The notes under the pieces: generated by a model
Seen by the model: the letters and a program-made list of their open reading frames with translations, nothing else
The model's database searches: none
Told to the model about the DNA's origin: nothing
NCBI GenBank assembly: GCA_016946835.1
Contig: JACVTC010000035.1
Location: 62,001 to 126,000, forward strand
From: Neocallimastix lanati (nom. inval.)
Taxonomy: Eukaryota; Neocallimastigomycota; Neocallimastigomycetes; Neocallimastigales; Neocallimastigaceae
Direction of reading: 5' to 3'
DNA length: 64,000 nt
Part shown: piece after piece, positions 52,283 to 64,000 of the stretch
Position numbering within the stretch: the first letter of the stretch is position 1
How the letters are laid out: each line of letters begins with the position of its first letter
Made by a program: the position numbers and the translations under genes

Positions 52283-53159
52283 CCCACACCAGATATAATT
52301 ATTAATTAAGATTACATAAATTAAATATTAAATATTAATAAGACCAATTAGAAAAAAACATGGAATTTATCTAAAAATTACACAAATTTATGATTATTTA
52401 TACTTTGTTAAAATACTATCATATGAGTAATCACAGGATGCTATCTGTTGTATCCTCTTGAATTTTAATACTAATATGTTTATTTATATAAATAATTTTT
52501 ATAATTATTATACAAATAAACAAATATATACTAATAATTCAATATATATATATATATATATATAATTTTTAGTTATATTTCTTTTATTTTCATTGTATAG
52601 TTACTTTTATTATGAAAGAAATCGTAGTAAAGTTAACAGAAAAATATTTATTTATTTCATAAATCATAGTATTAATAAATATATTTCTTATACAAAAAAA
52701 AAAAAAAAAAAGAGAGAAAAGAGAAATTTAGAATAAACATATAATATATATATTATTGTTTTTAAATATACAATAATTAATAATTAAAGTCCTTTATATA
52801 ATAAATCAATAATAATTTAATATTTGTTATTATTAAATATATATGCTTAATAATAATACAAGTATTTTTTTTCTTTTAATATAGAGAATCCATATAGTAA
52901 TTATATATATATATTTATTTATTATCAATATCTTTTTTTTTTTTTATTTTATAATAGAAAAAAATCAATAAATGAAAATGTTATATATATATATATATAT
53001 ATAATGAGAGAATAATATCTTAGAATATTATCTTTGTTCATTTTTTATTACAATGAAGTGTCCATATGTTCAGTATTTTTCATTCACATAAATATTAATA
53101 TATTTATTGATTAGTATCTTTGAAGGATTACATCTTTTGTAATGATGAATGTCTGTATA

Positions 53160-53555
53160 TTAATTGTTTTTGCATTTTGTTACATCTACTTCATGTTCCA
53201 CTAAATATTTTATAATAGTTTCCTTTCTTCTGAAACATGCTCGGTGTAAAGGAGAAATACCAAATTTTTCTTTTCCATATAAGTCGTATCCAAATTCTAT
53301 TAAATATTTTATAGCAGCTTCATTTCCAACTCTACATGTAAATAATAATAGTATATTACCCTTATCATCTTCTTTATTTACAATTGCTACATGTTCTTCT
53401 AAATATTTTACTACATTCTTATTTTCACTTTCACGCGCTCTAAAAATTAAGGACTAATTATTTTTTTCTCATTTTATTTCCAATTGTTCCATGTTCAATT
53501 AAGTAGATTACCATAGCCTCATTTTCTCTACTACTACTTGCATAAAATAATAAAA
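53160..53555 (-). pseudogene. Ankyrin-repeat gene fragment
   Basis: On the minus strand: ENEAMVIYLIEHGTIGNK, then a stop and frame change, then RESENKNVVKYLEEHVAIVN, NEAAIKYLIEFGYDLYGKEK, FGISPLHRACFRRKETIIKY, LVEHEVDVTK and a stop at 53160-53162. These are three to four ankyrin units of the kind common in gut fungi. No start codon region is present, and the upstream side runs straight into a copia fragment, so it is a 3' remnant. Confidence 0.75.
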
Positions 53556-53924
53556 GGTATAACTTTTATTATTCATGAGTGTGACCCACCCATATCTTGT
53601 ATAGTCATCTAATATTGTAAGGAAATATTTAATATTTATTCCCATTTAATGAATAATCAGGAACTGAGGCGAGATCCATGTGAATTAGTTCAAAAGTGTC
53701 ATTTGTTTTATTTGAAGTTCTTATAAAAAGGCAAAATTCTTGAGCTTTGAACAAGAGCATATCTTGTATCTTTTATTTATGTTTATCTTCTTTAATTTTT
53801 CTCTTATTAGACCTATATTGAAGTGATCCAGTCTTCTATGCCAGAGGTTCACATTTGTATCCTTCATGATCCTGGTCCAAACTATAAAGATATATTTCAA
53901 TATTTTGTAAAAAAAAAAAAACAA
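53556..53924 (-). pseudogene. Ty1/copia pol fragment (integrase N-terminal part)
   Basis: Minus strand: LWHRRLDHFNIGLIREKLKK is the pre-integrase zinc-binding region. After it come CSCSKLKNFAF, DTFELIHMDLASVPDYSLNG, and in a shifted frame FLTILDDYTRYGWVTLMNNK, which is the start of the integrase core with its first two-residue DD block. A small insertion breaks the frame after LNGNKY. Gag, protease, reverse transcriptase and terminal repeats are absent. It abuts the ankyrin fragment with no clear boundary sequence. Confidence 0.85.
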
Positions 53925-54274
53925 TAATACAATATATTTAATTATAAAAATAGTAATAAAATAATTATTTATTATATTTAATTATAAAAATATATTTAAT
54001 TATAAAGTTATATTTTAATATTTTGTAGAAAAAAATATTAAAATAATTTTTAATTATTTTAATATTTATTTTTTAATTATAACAGTATATTTTAATTATA
54101 AAAATATATTTTTAAAATAATAAAATTTAGTTTTAAAAATATATTTTAATATTTCTTTAGCTAATCTAATCCAATAAAGATTAAAAATACTTTAATCATT
54201 ATTGTATTTATTCATTTATTCTCTTTTTAAAATAATGTTAACTATTAATAAATTATAATTATATACGACAGAAT

Positions 54275-54394
54275 TCATTTGGTCAATTTTTCTGTCATTT
54301 TTTTAATAATTTGTTCATTAATGATTTTAATATTTAAATCATTAAAGTATTTCAACCATAATTCAATAAAATCATTTTTAGTACTTTTCCTTTT

Positions 54395-54429
<35 letters not shown>

Positions 54430-54484
54430 GAGTTTCCATATTTTTGTAATACTTAAAACTAAATCCATGATTTCCTCAGTCTGC

Positions 54485-54533
<49 letters not shown>

Positions 54534-54670
54534 GAATTTCCATATTTTTGTAATACTTAAAACTAAATCCATGATTTCCTCAGTCTGCATTAATTTTTTT
54601 TTTTTTTTTTTCAAAATTCCAGCAGTTCTCCATTCGTAATTAATGTATTATTTGGATTCTTCTTTTGAAA

Positions 54671-54715
<45 letters not shown>

Positions 54716-55936
54716 TAAGTATTTATTAAAAGATTCTGAAATATTATTTGCTAATATGCTCAATATTATCATAATTATTCCAATTTTCAGTTTCATAGCT
54801 AATTAAATAGGTTTTTTTTTTAAAAAAATTCTAAAAATCCCAAAAATTGAACATAATTATGTCCTTGGCACTCACTATAAATATTATATATATATATATT
54901 CAGGGTTAATAAAAGGAAAATTTGAAATATTTTGATAATAAATATATAAATCTTTTATTTTTTCATTTTTATAGCCACATAATTTTTTTTTTGATTTTCT
55001 AATGCTTTATTAAAATGCCATATACAATATTTAATATTTACATTAAGAAAAAACTTTTTCTTCAGCATTAGATATGGCTTTTTCAAAATCGCAATGAAAT
55101 ATTTTTGGTTTAGTTTCAATACTATTATATTTACTTGAATTTTTGAATTTTTTTTTTACTTCTTCAAATATTATTTCATAAGTTGTTTGCTTTTTATTTT
55201 TTAAATATAGAAAAGGAAGTAGTGTAAGAACAATTTAAATCTGTAAACATAGGTTCTGGTTATGAATACTTGATATGAAATATAAAATGTGCCATCCCCA
55301 AGAATATGTTTATTTTTAGAAAATAATTCTGCTTGGAATGGAGATTGAAAAACAATTAAATCATGATTTTTGAATATTTTAAAATTTTCATCCTTTTTTG
55401 TTTTATAAAATATTGATTCATTGGGAATTTCATCAAATGTTGTTATATCAGGAGGAAACTGTTTTCTTCTATTTCTTGTTACTTGAGATTCAATTGAATT
55501 AAATTTAGGACATATAAGACCTTGAGAAATTTCATCATATTTAAGTTTTATATTTACATTAAAAGGAGTGGAACTATTCAAAATTTCATCTTTAATTTTA
55601 TTTTTTTTTAAAATGATTTAGTTGCTTCAAATTTATTTTCAAGATGCTTATGTGGATTATCACATTCTAATATTTGATTCTCATTGTTTAAAATAATGAA
55701 AGATGGACAAATATTTAATGTTTTATATTCAGTACATATATATTTTTTTTTTAAATTACCTTTCCTTTCGGATGAAAGATAAAACTTATATTTAAAATGC
55801 GTCTAAAATTTTTGTCTTCTTTACATTCTTGAGTATTGTTTGATTCCGCATTTTTATCATTATAATTAGTATTAAACGTGTTATCAAATACTTCATTAAG
55901 ATTTATTTCTTTCTGAGTTATTGTTATGTTGTTCAC
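54275..55936 (-). pseudogene. Decayed MULE transposase with FLYWCH/WRKY-GCM1-like N-terminus
   Basis: Fragments in order on the minus strand: an Asn-rich N-terminal piece (MNNITITQKEINLNEV, 55936-55751); a zinc-finger-like piece ending DNPHKHLENKFEA; NVNIKLKYDEISQG; FQSPFQAELFSKNKHILGDG with TF next (first catalytic Asp of MULE transposases); FHCDFEKAISNAEEKVF (second Asp); a CIWHFNKALEN block; WNNYDNIEHISK and NISESFNKYLL; and a tail ending IIKKMTEKLTK with a stop at 54275-54277. There are several frameshifts, stops and expanded poly-T (Lys) runs. It is not functional. No terminal inverted repeats were found. Confidence 0.78.
54426..54594. repeat. 104-bp tandem duplication inside the MULE relic
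   Basis: A 65-bp unique block (54426-54490, containing AAACTAAATCCATGATTTCC) plus its poly-T tract is repeated at 54530-54594 with one mismatch. It arose after or during decay of the transposase gene. Confidence 0.85.
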
Positions 55937-55975
55937 TTTTACGCCACTTTTGAATAAATTTCCTTTTGTAGCAAT

Positions 55976-55977
<2 letters not shown>

Positions 55978-56032
<55 letters not shown>
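55978..56032. repeat. Poly-T tract, about 55 nt
   Basis: Uninterrupted T run just upstream of the MULE relic. It could be an A-tail of something inserted on the minus strand, but nothing recognisable adjoins it. Confidence 0.7.
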
Positions 56033-56033
<1 letters not shown>

Positions 56034-56434
56034 GTTCACTTTTCTATAATACTATGTAAATTTAATACATGATGTCTGTATTAAATTACATTAAATTATT
56101 TATGGTCTACTAGGTAAGTGCCATAATACATATTCATTTGCGTATGACCAAAAATTTTCAATAAACTATATAAAAAATAAACTATTATAAATATAAAATA
56201 ATCTTGAACTTTATTTCTAACAATATTAAATAAATTTCTTATTAAATAAAATAAAATAATATAAATTTTAAAATAAATATTTTATATGAAAAATAATTAA
56301 CAATTAACATTTAAATTTAATTTATCATAATATTTACAATAAAATATTTAAAATATTAATATAAATATAACATATTTATAATTAAAGTTATTAAAGCTAA
56401 ATAAAAGGATTCATAGTAAGGTATTTCTTCACTA
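56033..56434. other. Spacer between relics
   Basis: AT-rich, with a somewhat more complex start (about 56100-56150) but no recognisable coding sense. Confidence 0.5.
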
Positions 56435-57755
56435 CTATTTTATATCATCATCATCAAGAGAAGATGAAAAGGTGGATGATGATTTCTTTATAGTAGTTGA
56501 TGTTCTGGCTTTATTTGTTGTTGTAGTTGTACTTTTAGATGTGGTAGTTGTTGCTGAAACAACACGATTAAATATTCAGGATTTATTAGCTTTCACTTTC
56601 CCACTATTCTTTATATTTTAGATTTTCTCCATAATAAATATAGTCATTTATTTCTTTACAGATTTCATTTTTACAGTCAGAGGTGTAATACCTTTTCTTC
56701 TTCAATATCAGAAATCTTTTTTAATTCAATTATAAATTCCTTCTTGAATATCAGAAATCTTTTTTAATTCCATTATAAAATTCCTTCTTGAATATCAGAA
56801 ATCTTTTTTAATTTCATTATAAATTCCGAAAGTGTCATTTTTACACGAAACTAATCCTATATTATTTGAATCATTTTCATTATCATCATTTAATAATATA
56901 TAATATATTACTTGAACTCTTTGTTTTGTAGTAAAGACTGTGTTTATAATTATATCTATTTATAAAATTAGAGCTTTCACAAAATAATTTATAACGTGAC
57001 ATTAATGAATTTGTACTATTGATGCAATATTTTCCATTTTATAAGTTTATATATGATATATAATGGAATTACTTTCTAAAATACAATTTGAAATTAATTT
57101 AATAATTATACCGATTGAATTACATATATTAAAGAAAAAACCGAGAGAACATCGGAATATGAAGTAGTAGATAGATTTTCATTTTTATTAGTAATATTAT
57201 TATTAATATTAAAATCTATGATTCTATCTAAAAAGGAAAGTTCCTTACTGTTTATCAAATTCTGAACATTAATTTCAGATAAACAGAGATAAGTAGGACC
57301 TTCACTGTAGACTTGTATAAATCCGCCAATGTTTCCTTTACAATCATTTTTATTTACCGCAGCATTATTCATTTTTGTTCATATGGTAGAGTTGGTGTCT
57401 CTCCAAAATAACTTCTTGTATATAAATTATCTGGATCTTTTAAGTAAAAATTTTACTTCTATACACCAATATTTACCAGCATTGTCTTTAATAAATTGTA
57501 TAATGTTTGAACTATTTAAATCCAATACATTTTTATTTTAAATCTTGATAAAAGTATTTACCATCATCAGTCCAATTTTTTCATCCGGCAAATAAATTAT
57601 TTTATACTCATCACTGAACATGCAAATTCCCCTATATAGTGTATGCTCTTCATTGACTCTTAATATATACCTTCCATAAATGCATGTATTATTAAAGGAA
57701 GTATCCTGGCAATTTGTACAATAAGTTGGAAGTGAAAGGTAATCTACAACTTTCA

Positions 57756-57756
<1 letters not shown>
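56435..57756 (-). pseudogene. Broken gene for a Cys-containing protein with Thr/Ser-rich tail
   Basis: Minus-strand pieces: DYLSLPTYCTNCQDTSFNNT, CIYGRYILRVNEEHTLYRGI, NIIQFIKDNAGKYWCIEV, then after a frame change DPDNLYTRSYFGETPTLPYE, NKNDCKGNIGGFIQVYSEGP, TYLCLSEINVQNLINSKELS, GKYCINSTNSLMSRYKLFCE, NIGLVSCKNDTFGIYNEI and finally TTTTSKSTTTTTNKARTSTT to a stop at 56435-56437. Spaced Cys, short Gly/Tyr motifs and a Thr/Ser tail suggest an extracellular or wall-linked protein; the family is not recognised. There are frameshifts at about 57420 and 57370 and stops elsewhere. No ATG is present at the left edge, where an AG precedes the open frame, so an upstream exon may be lost. Confidence 0.6.
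56704..56827. repeat. Tandem repeat, 43-44 bp unit, three copies
   Basis: AATATCAGAAATCTTTTTTA begins at 56704, 56747 and 56791. Each unit ends TATAAATTCCTTCTTG or similar. It sits inside the broken gene and adds to its frame disruption. Confidence 0.88.
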
Positions 57757-57801
<45 letters not shown>

Positions 57802-58853
57802 AAAAATTAAGCATCATTTAATACCTAAATGAAAGCTTAAAAAAAATTATGATACCTATCAACATTACATTTTACAAATTTAAATATAAAATAAAATATA
57901 ATAAAGTTAATTATAATTTTAAATTGATAAATTTAGTAAGTAAATAATAAAAATAATAAATAGTAATATTTGTTGTTGTAATTATTCAGCTATGAAATAC
58001 CATATTATTATTTTTTTAACATTTTATTACTTGATAAATAAAATATATAATTAAACTTTTATTACTTGATAAATGAAATATATAATTAAACTTCAATTAT
58101 TAAAAATCTTTAACAATAATTATTGGATAATAATAAAACGAAAAAAAGATAATAGAAAATAAAAGAGAAAATTTTTGAGATTGTTTATATAAATATTAAT
58201 TATGAATATATATATATTTTAACTGATATATAAGTAATATTTTATTAAATATATACTTTTGATATAATTTTTAATAATATAATTTATTTTAAACTATAAT
58301 ATTGAGCTAATGGAGATATGAATTCTTTTTAAAATACATTTATTATACATCTATAATTACTTTATTATCAAATAAAATAATATATATAATTAAAAATATA
58401 AATTTTTTGCCTTCTCTATAATTACAAAAATATAAAAATAAAAGTTGTTAATGCATATAAGAGTATATTAATTATTTTAATTTAGTATTTTAAATGATAA
58501 AACATTTTAGATAATGTATTAAAATTTAATTTAAAATTATTTATATATATTTTAGTTCATAATAGCTTCTTAAATATTATTTTTAAAATTTATTAAAATA
58601 TATTCATTATTTTGTAAATTATAGGAATGCATCTCCGGGCAGTGTGTAACGATGATTGAGAGCAGTGAAGCTGTTACAGTATGCCAATAACGCATCATCT
58701 TACAGTTTAATTAATAACTGTATGGTCATATTGGGAGATGGGTACCCATTATGTGGAAGTCTATGTTATTTTGTAAACTATATAATTCTTTTTTATATAA
58801 TTTTAAAATAAATAATAAACCATAATATAATTAAAAATTTTTTAATAATAAAA

Positions 58854-58898
<45 letters not shown>

Positions 58899-59934
58899 AA
58901 AAAAAAATTAAAATTAAAAAAACAATATTTACATATAAAATTTTATGTTTTCTATTTCATATTATATAATTTTTAAAAATGAAAACTTTGAGTTTAAAAA
59001 TATCATACAACATAATATCATGAAAAGAAAATTTTCTTTCGTAGCATAGTAGTTTTTATAAATAAAAAAATTTTTTTTATATAAATTGATATTTTTTATT
59101 CCTCCAACTCTAGTAAAAATACATATAAAAAATTTTAAAACTTTTAAAATTTCCAAAAAAATTACAGTTAAAACATTATAACTCTGATGTTTTTAAATAT
59201 TTTTATTAACTTTAATTTTTTTTTTTTTGTCACCAAGATGTTTTTTTTCCTTGGAATATTTATAATATATAAACAATATAAAACATTATGTAAAGTTTTA
59301 TAGTAATTAATGAATAAATTTTAAACTTTTTTAAAATTCCAATTTAACCTTTTTTGAAATAATTAATAAATTAAGTAAAAATAAACAATAATATAATTTA
59401 TTAATGAATAGAGTATAATATTTATATACGTATTAAAATACATAATACTGCATAAATGTAACTTTCTATCATGGTGCTCTTTAATAGCTTTATATAAAAT
59501 TGTATGAATTTAATAATATAACAGAAAATCTCGTGTAACATTTTTAGAAATTATTATGTTTAAAAAAAAAAATTAAACAATAAATAAAAAAATTATGAAT
59601 AATCCATCAATTATAAATAAAAAAAAGAAAAGAAAATTATATATACAAAAGGTAAACGGTTAAATAAAATTTTTATTGATTTATTTATATATATTTTTAT
59701 TGAATTATTTATGCTGATTTTTATTGATTTTTTTATATATAAATTTATTAAATTAAATTTGTAAAAAAAAGAAAAAAAAATCACATTAGTAATATTTAGA
59801 ATTCTTATTTAAACATAGCAACATATTTTAAATATGAGATATAAAAGTATATATATAAATACATAAATATGATTGCAACATTAAAAGATAGTTAAAGCTT
59901 AAATGGTAATAATAATATTCCTTTTTTTTTTTTC
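57757..59934. other. AT-rich spacer with a GC-richer island
   Basis: Mostly AT DNA with a 34-nt poly-T at 58861-58894. The exception is the island at 58622-58762, listed separately. The minus-strand ORF at 58962-59156 is Phe/Ile/Lys-rich and not convincing. Confidence 0.6.
58622..58762. other. Isolated GC-richer island, possible ncRNA or relic
   Basis: About 140 bp with near-balanced base use (GCATCTCCGGGCAGTGTGTA, GGGAGATGGGTACCCATTAT) in DNA that is otherwise almost pure A/T. It contains short complementary blocks: CATCTCC near the start pairs with GGAGATG near the end, and GCAGTGAAGCTG and GGGTACCC can self-pair. So one overall stem with internal hairpins is possible. On the minus strand an open stretch (DDALLAYCNSFTALNHRYTL) is interrupted by stops, so a decayed coding fragment is the alternative. 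It does not match tRNA, 5S, U1, U2, U4, U5 or U6 as I know them. Confidence 0.4.
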
Positions 59935-60438
59935 CTACAATTCTTTAATAACATGTTTTTTCTTTTTACCTCCAACTTTTTTTATATTTATTTTAATAGG
60001 CACAACATTATTGTTTTTACTTTGTTCAATATCTTCATGAATTATACTATATACAATACTACTATACTTTTTCCATTCTTTATCATTTTGTTTTTTTAAT
60101 TTCTTATATTCTTCTAATTTAGTTTTATACTTTCTCAAAGCTTTCTTATACATTCTTTTATTTTTGAAATTGGATTCTTGAGGTTTTTTTGGTTTACGCA
60201 TATTCAGTCTTGGTGGGGGTGTAACTCCACTTTTCTTTAGTTCGTCTCTTAAATGCACAGTTCTGGGGTATAAATCTACTTCTACTAATTTATATTTACT
60301 CCTAACTTCCTCAACTTCCCGATTAAGTGTATCAATCCAATACTCCTGATATTTATTTTTAAATATTCTTCTACAGAACTTTACAATTTTATCTTCAAAA
60401 CTAAATCCTTTCATTTTTTTTTTCTTTTCTTCAGCCAA
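59935..60438 (-). CDS. Small Lys-rich protein of unknown function, 167 aa
   Basis: Starts MAEEKKKKMKGFSFEDKIVK and ends KKVGGKKKKHVIKEL. Highly basic and mostly helical, with a Pro-containing middle (SGVTPPPRLNMRKPKKP) followed by a long charged helix (KKALRKYKTKLEEYKKLKKQ) that could be a coiled coil. No signal peptide, membrane segment or known motif. Codon composition is coding-like (mixed second positions, Trp and Cys present), so I accept it as a gene. A nuclear or nucleolar location is a guess from charge. It lies alone in AT spacer. Confidence 0.65.
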   Translation of the reverse strand: MAEEKKKKMKGFSFEDKIVKFCRRIFKNKYQEYWIDTLNREVEEVRSKYKLVEVDLYPRTVHLRDELKKSGVTPPPRLNMRKPKKPQESNFKNKRMYKKALRKYKTKLEEYKKLKKQNDKEWKKYSSIVYSIIHEDIEQSKNNNVVPIKINIKKVGGKKKKHVIKEL

Positions 60439-60755
60439 AATTTTTCAATTCTTTCGATAAATAAACGGTAAAATTCTATTCCTTTATTTTTAATTCATAT
60501 ATTTAATTTTATGAAATAATTTTTAAAAATTTATTCTATAAAGTATTCAACCCTTTTTATATAATAACCATAAAAGCTTATGTCCAATTATTTTTTATTT
60601 TATTTTATTTTTTTTTATTTTAGAATTTATTTATATATTTATAATATTATTAATCATGATCATCAGAATAAATATAAAAATAATTTTTAATTTTTTTGTT
60701 AGTATGTCCATTTTTATTATATAAGTAAGTCCATTTTTATTTAAAACAGGTAAGC

Positions 60756-60793
<38 letters not shown>

Positions 60794-60918
60794 TATTATT
60801 ATTATTATTTATTATTAATGTATTTATTATACTTAATAAGTAACTCCTGACAATTTTTGATCATTATTTACTATAAACTGTATTATTATAAAATTTTTAT
60901 TATTAATATTTCTATTTC

Positions 60919-60949
<31 letters not shown>

Positions 60950-61010
60950 GATTTGTTGTTATTTAAAATTTTAAATTATTTATTTATAATTTGTTATTAT
61001 TTATAAATTA

Positions 61011-61254
<244 letters not shown>

Positions 61255-61258
61255 ATAA

Positions 61259-61372
61259 TATAATATAATAAATAAAAAATAAATTATAACTAATTATGAA
61301 TAATTTCATTTATAATATAATATAATAAATAAAAAATAAATTATAACTAATTATGAATAATTTCATTTATTA
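61259..61372. repeat. 57-bp direct duplication
   Basis: Two adjacent copies sharing AAATTATAACTAATTATGAA and flanking AT DNA, at an offset of 57 bp, right beside the AAAT array. Confidence 0.85.
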
Positions 61373-62623
61373 TTAATATATCTTATATATATAATTAATA
61401 AGTAATAATAATAAATAGTGGAAAATGATATAAAACGTAAATAAAAACTTTAATTATTAATAAATTATTTTATTACATAAAAATAGATTAATAAATTATT
61501 TGCAATTTTGTGACATAAATAAAACGTGATCGAAAATAACGTGATAAAATTAAAATTATGTAAAGACATAAAATTATGCAATAGCATAAAAATTAATATA
61601 AACATAAAATTTATAACATAAATTTTATGCTATGTTAAAATTTATGCTATGTTAAAATTTATAAATTTCTTTTTATTATTTTTATATTATTTTATATTGA
61701 TATTTATTTTATTTCTAATAATATTATTATTTTATCAATATTTTATTTCATGCTTTCATACAAAAATAATAGCAAGAATAATTCTTTATGATTATTCTTT
61801 GAAATGTTTTATGCCAATTTATTTTATAATTTATTTTATATTTACAAATTAATAGTTTTAAATAATAAATAAATAAAAATTTATAATTAAATAACAACTT
61901 AAATATAACCTCTCCCAACAAGAGAGTTTGAACCAAGGCATACTTTATCAAAAATTGATTAACAAAATTAAATCATGAATCAATAAAACAATAACAATAA
62001 TAATAATAATAATAGTAAATAATAATAATAAATAAATAATAATTAAATAAATTTATTATATATTTATTAAAGTACTTTTGCTCTAAAATAATTAAATAAA
62101 TAATAAGCCTCTTTCTAAAGAGTAATAAAAAATAAGCCTTATTTTCATTTTGATTTGTTTTATTAAAAAAAAAAAATTTTTAAATTTAAATTTAATTAAC
62201 CCTTTAATATAATTATATTTCAAATAAGAAATATTATTAATTATTATTAATTAAATATTAAAAATAAATGAATGAATTATTAATTAATAGATAAATAATT
62301 AACATGATTTATATTAATAAATTTATAGAAAGAGAATAATTTGAAAATAATAAAAAAAAAAATTTATAATTTTATTTTATATTAATTAATTAATAATAAT
62401 AATTAATAATAAATAAACAACAATAATAATAAATAATGTTATAAATATAATTATTATTAAACTTTTTTAACTATCAAAAGTGGATTACTTTTAATTTCTA
62501 AATTTAATTTATACAGCAAATGTTAGTTTATCGAGTTATTGAACACAAAACTATTTTAAGAACCTTTTTATTTTTATTTTATTAATTTTTATTAATTTTT
62601 TATTTTATTCTATTTTTCTTTTT

Positions 62624-62661
<38 letters not shown>

Positions 62662-63162
62662 TTTAATATTTTATTTATTTTTATTATTTAATTTTTTATT
62701 ATTTAATATTATAATATTATTTATTTGTATTTATGATTAACATGAAGATGTATATAGCGATTATGAAATATAATAGTTTTATTTAAATAACAAATAATAT
62801 TTATGCATTAAAAAAATATAAATATTATCATTAACAAAAATAAAATAAAATAAAATTAATAATGTAAATATATATATATTTTAAATGCTAATTTTTATTT
62901 GTTATTAAATTTATTATATGCAAAGCTCTCTATTAACATTTATTTATTATTTTTTTTAATAAAAAAATAATTAATAGATACATACATTGGTATATTTACT
63001 GTAAAACATTTACATATATATAATTATATTTATGATTAATTATAGGTATATTTATATAAATATATATATATTTTATTATTTCTTATATTTCTATTTCATT
63101 ATTCTTATCCTGAATGTAATCTTTTTTATTTTTTTGTTTTGTTATTCTTATCCTGAATATAA

Positions 63163-63194
<32 letters not shown>

Positions 63195-63330
63195 CATTTT
63201 TTTTTATTTTATTTTTTTTTTATCATTATTATTTTTTTATTTTATTTTTTTTATTTTTTTTTTCTATTAGTTTAATAATTCATCTTTTATATATTTATTT
63301 TTTGCAATTTTTTTTTTTAAGTTTTTGTTC

Positions 63331-63361
<31 letters not shown>

Positions 63362-63488
63362 TTCTTTTTGTTCTTTTTCATTTATTATTATTATTTTTTT
63401 TTTCAATAGCATTTTTTGCTTAGTATATTTCAATTGTTTAATATTATTTTATCTTAATTTTTTCTTTTTAAACCTTTTAATTATTTCT

Positions 63489-64000
63489 CTATTTTCCACC
63501 TAAAAATTTATTTAATTTTTCTTTATAATGTTTAACCTCGCAACAATGTTTACGTTTCAGTTTTTCAATTTGATTTGGAAATTTATCTAATTTTATTTGA
63601 TTATAAAATTCAAGGGCATAGTCAAAAAGTGTAATGACATGTTCAATCCAATGCTTATGAATTAATAAACTCGTATATGCCTTTAGACCTTTAACATCTT
63701 GATTAATAATTAATAATACTATTGTTGGGAAAAAAATATGAAACAAATGATCAATACGATAATAACTCGACTTACTATTGTCATATTCTAAAATCTTATA
63801 ATAGACATCAAATAAATTTTCCAGGGCTAAATAATTTCTATCCTTTATTAAACGATATTGTAGAAGATCATCTTCTAAAGTATAGCCATTTACAATACGT
63901 TTAGCATTGATTAAACATTTTTTATACTCCATGTTTTCTTCATTGGAACGACGAATACCATAGTTTTTACCACGGAATACATCACAAAGAATTAATGATA
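63489..64000 (-). CDS. Unknown protein, C-terminal 169 residues (runs off window)
   Basis: The frame stays open from the right edge (SLILCDVFRGKNYGIRRSNE) through MEYKKCLINAKRIVNGYTLE to a stop at 63489-63491. The ATG at 63930-63932 is therefore probably internal, not the start. Composition is mixed and coding-like with many Tyr/Leu/Ile helices (FDVYYKILEYDNSKSSYYRI, HKHWIEHVITLFDYALEFYN) and a basic tail with HCCEVKHYKEKLNKF. It looks like an all-helical repeat or scaffold C-terminus. No family is recognised. The end of the gene is reliable; the start lies outside. Confidence 0.75.
   Translation of the reverse strand, partial: SLILCDVFRGKNYGIRRSNEENMEYKKCLINAKRIVNGYTLEDDLLQYRLIKDRNYLALENLFDVYYKILEYDNSKSSYYRIDHLFHIFFPTIVLLIINQDVKGLKAYTSLLIHKHWIEHVITLFDYALEFYNQIKLDKFPNQIEKLKRKHCCEVKHYKEKLNKFLGGK

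Noticed and set aside
61895-61950. tRNA-like stretch on the minus strand (GGTTCAAACTCTC with a short CTCTC..GAGAG hairpin)
   Set aside because: It resembles a B box and a stem, but no acceptor, D or anticodon arms can be built around it.

Overview
The window is an AT-extreme eukaryotic nuclear region. I read it as genomic DNA of an anaerobic gut fungus (Neocallimastigomycota; no genus can be named from the sequence). Four things point there: a secreted family-6-type acetyl xylan esterase N-terminus at the left edge, a septin and a Cut8/STS1 proteasome tether (fungal-type genes), short GT..AG introns, and long poly-asparagine tracts inside coding regions, with intergenic DNA made almost wholly of A and T. 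Dictyostelium is the obvious look-alike but lacks septins and this esterase.

Layout from left to right: CE6-type esterase (minus, cut by the window edge); 3.5 kb of AT spacer with a diverged duplication; an Asn-rich protein of unknown function (3787-5574, minus); spacer; a 956-residue degenerate ankyrin-like protein built from three long copies of one module (9483-12353, minus); a 15-exon aspartyl aminopeptidase gene (13419-16643, minus) with a 9-nt microexon; a nest of mobile elements (17151-22517), in which a full-length LINE with an intact 1361-codon ORF sits inside a SINE-like repeat; a 10-exon septin gene (23115-25348, minus); a terminal-inverted-repeat element (27450-28589) holding a second copy of the SINE-like repeat; a low-complexity protein with a LiaF-like beta domain (29914-31932, plus); an ankyrin-repeat protein with a poly-Asn linker (35563-38745, plus); a hairpin and a decayed Ty3/gypsy pol relic (about 39740-40720, plus); Cut8/STS1 (42394-43446, minus); about 10 kb of AT spacer rich in micro- and minisatellites; a graveyard at 53160-57756 (ankyrin fragment, Ty1/copia fragment, MULE transposase relic, and a broken Cys- and Thr-rich protein gene); a GC-richer 140-bp island at about 58622-58762; a small basic protein (59935-60438, minus); more spacer with a 240-bp AAAT array; and the C-terminal end of an unknown gene running off the right edge (63489-64000, minus).

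The functional genes are not an operon and do not form one pathway. They are housekeeping functions (peptide turnover, septin scaffold, nuclear proteasome anchoring), one plant-biomass enzyme, and lineage-type ankyrin/Asn-rich proteins. The most informative part is the mobile-element record. The LINE insertion has a perfect 14-bp target duplication, the interrupted repeat has an uninterrupted relative 11 kb away, and the two element types end in nearly the same 16 nt before their A-tails. That suggests the short element uses the LINE machinery.
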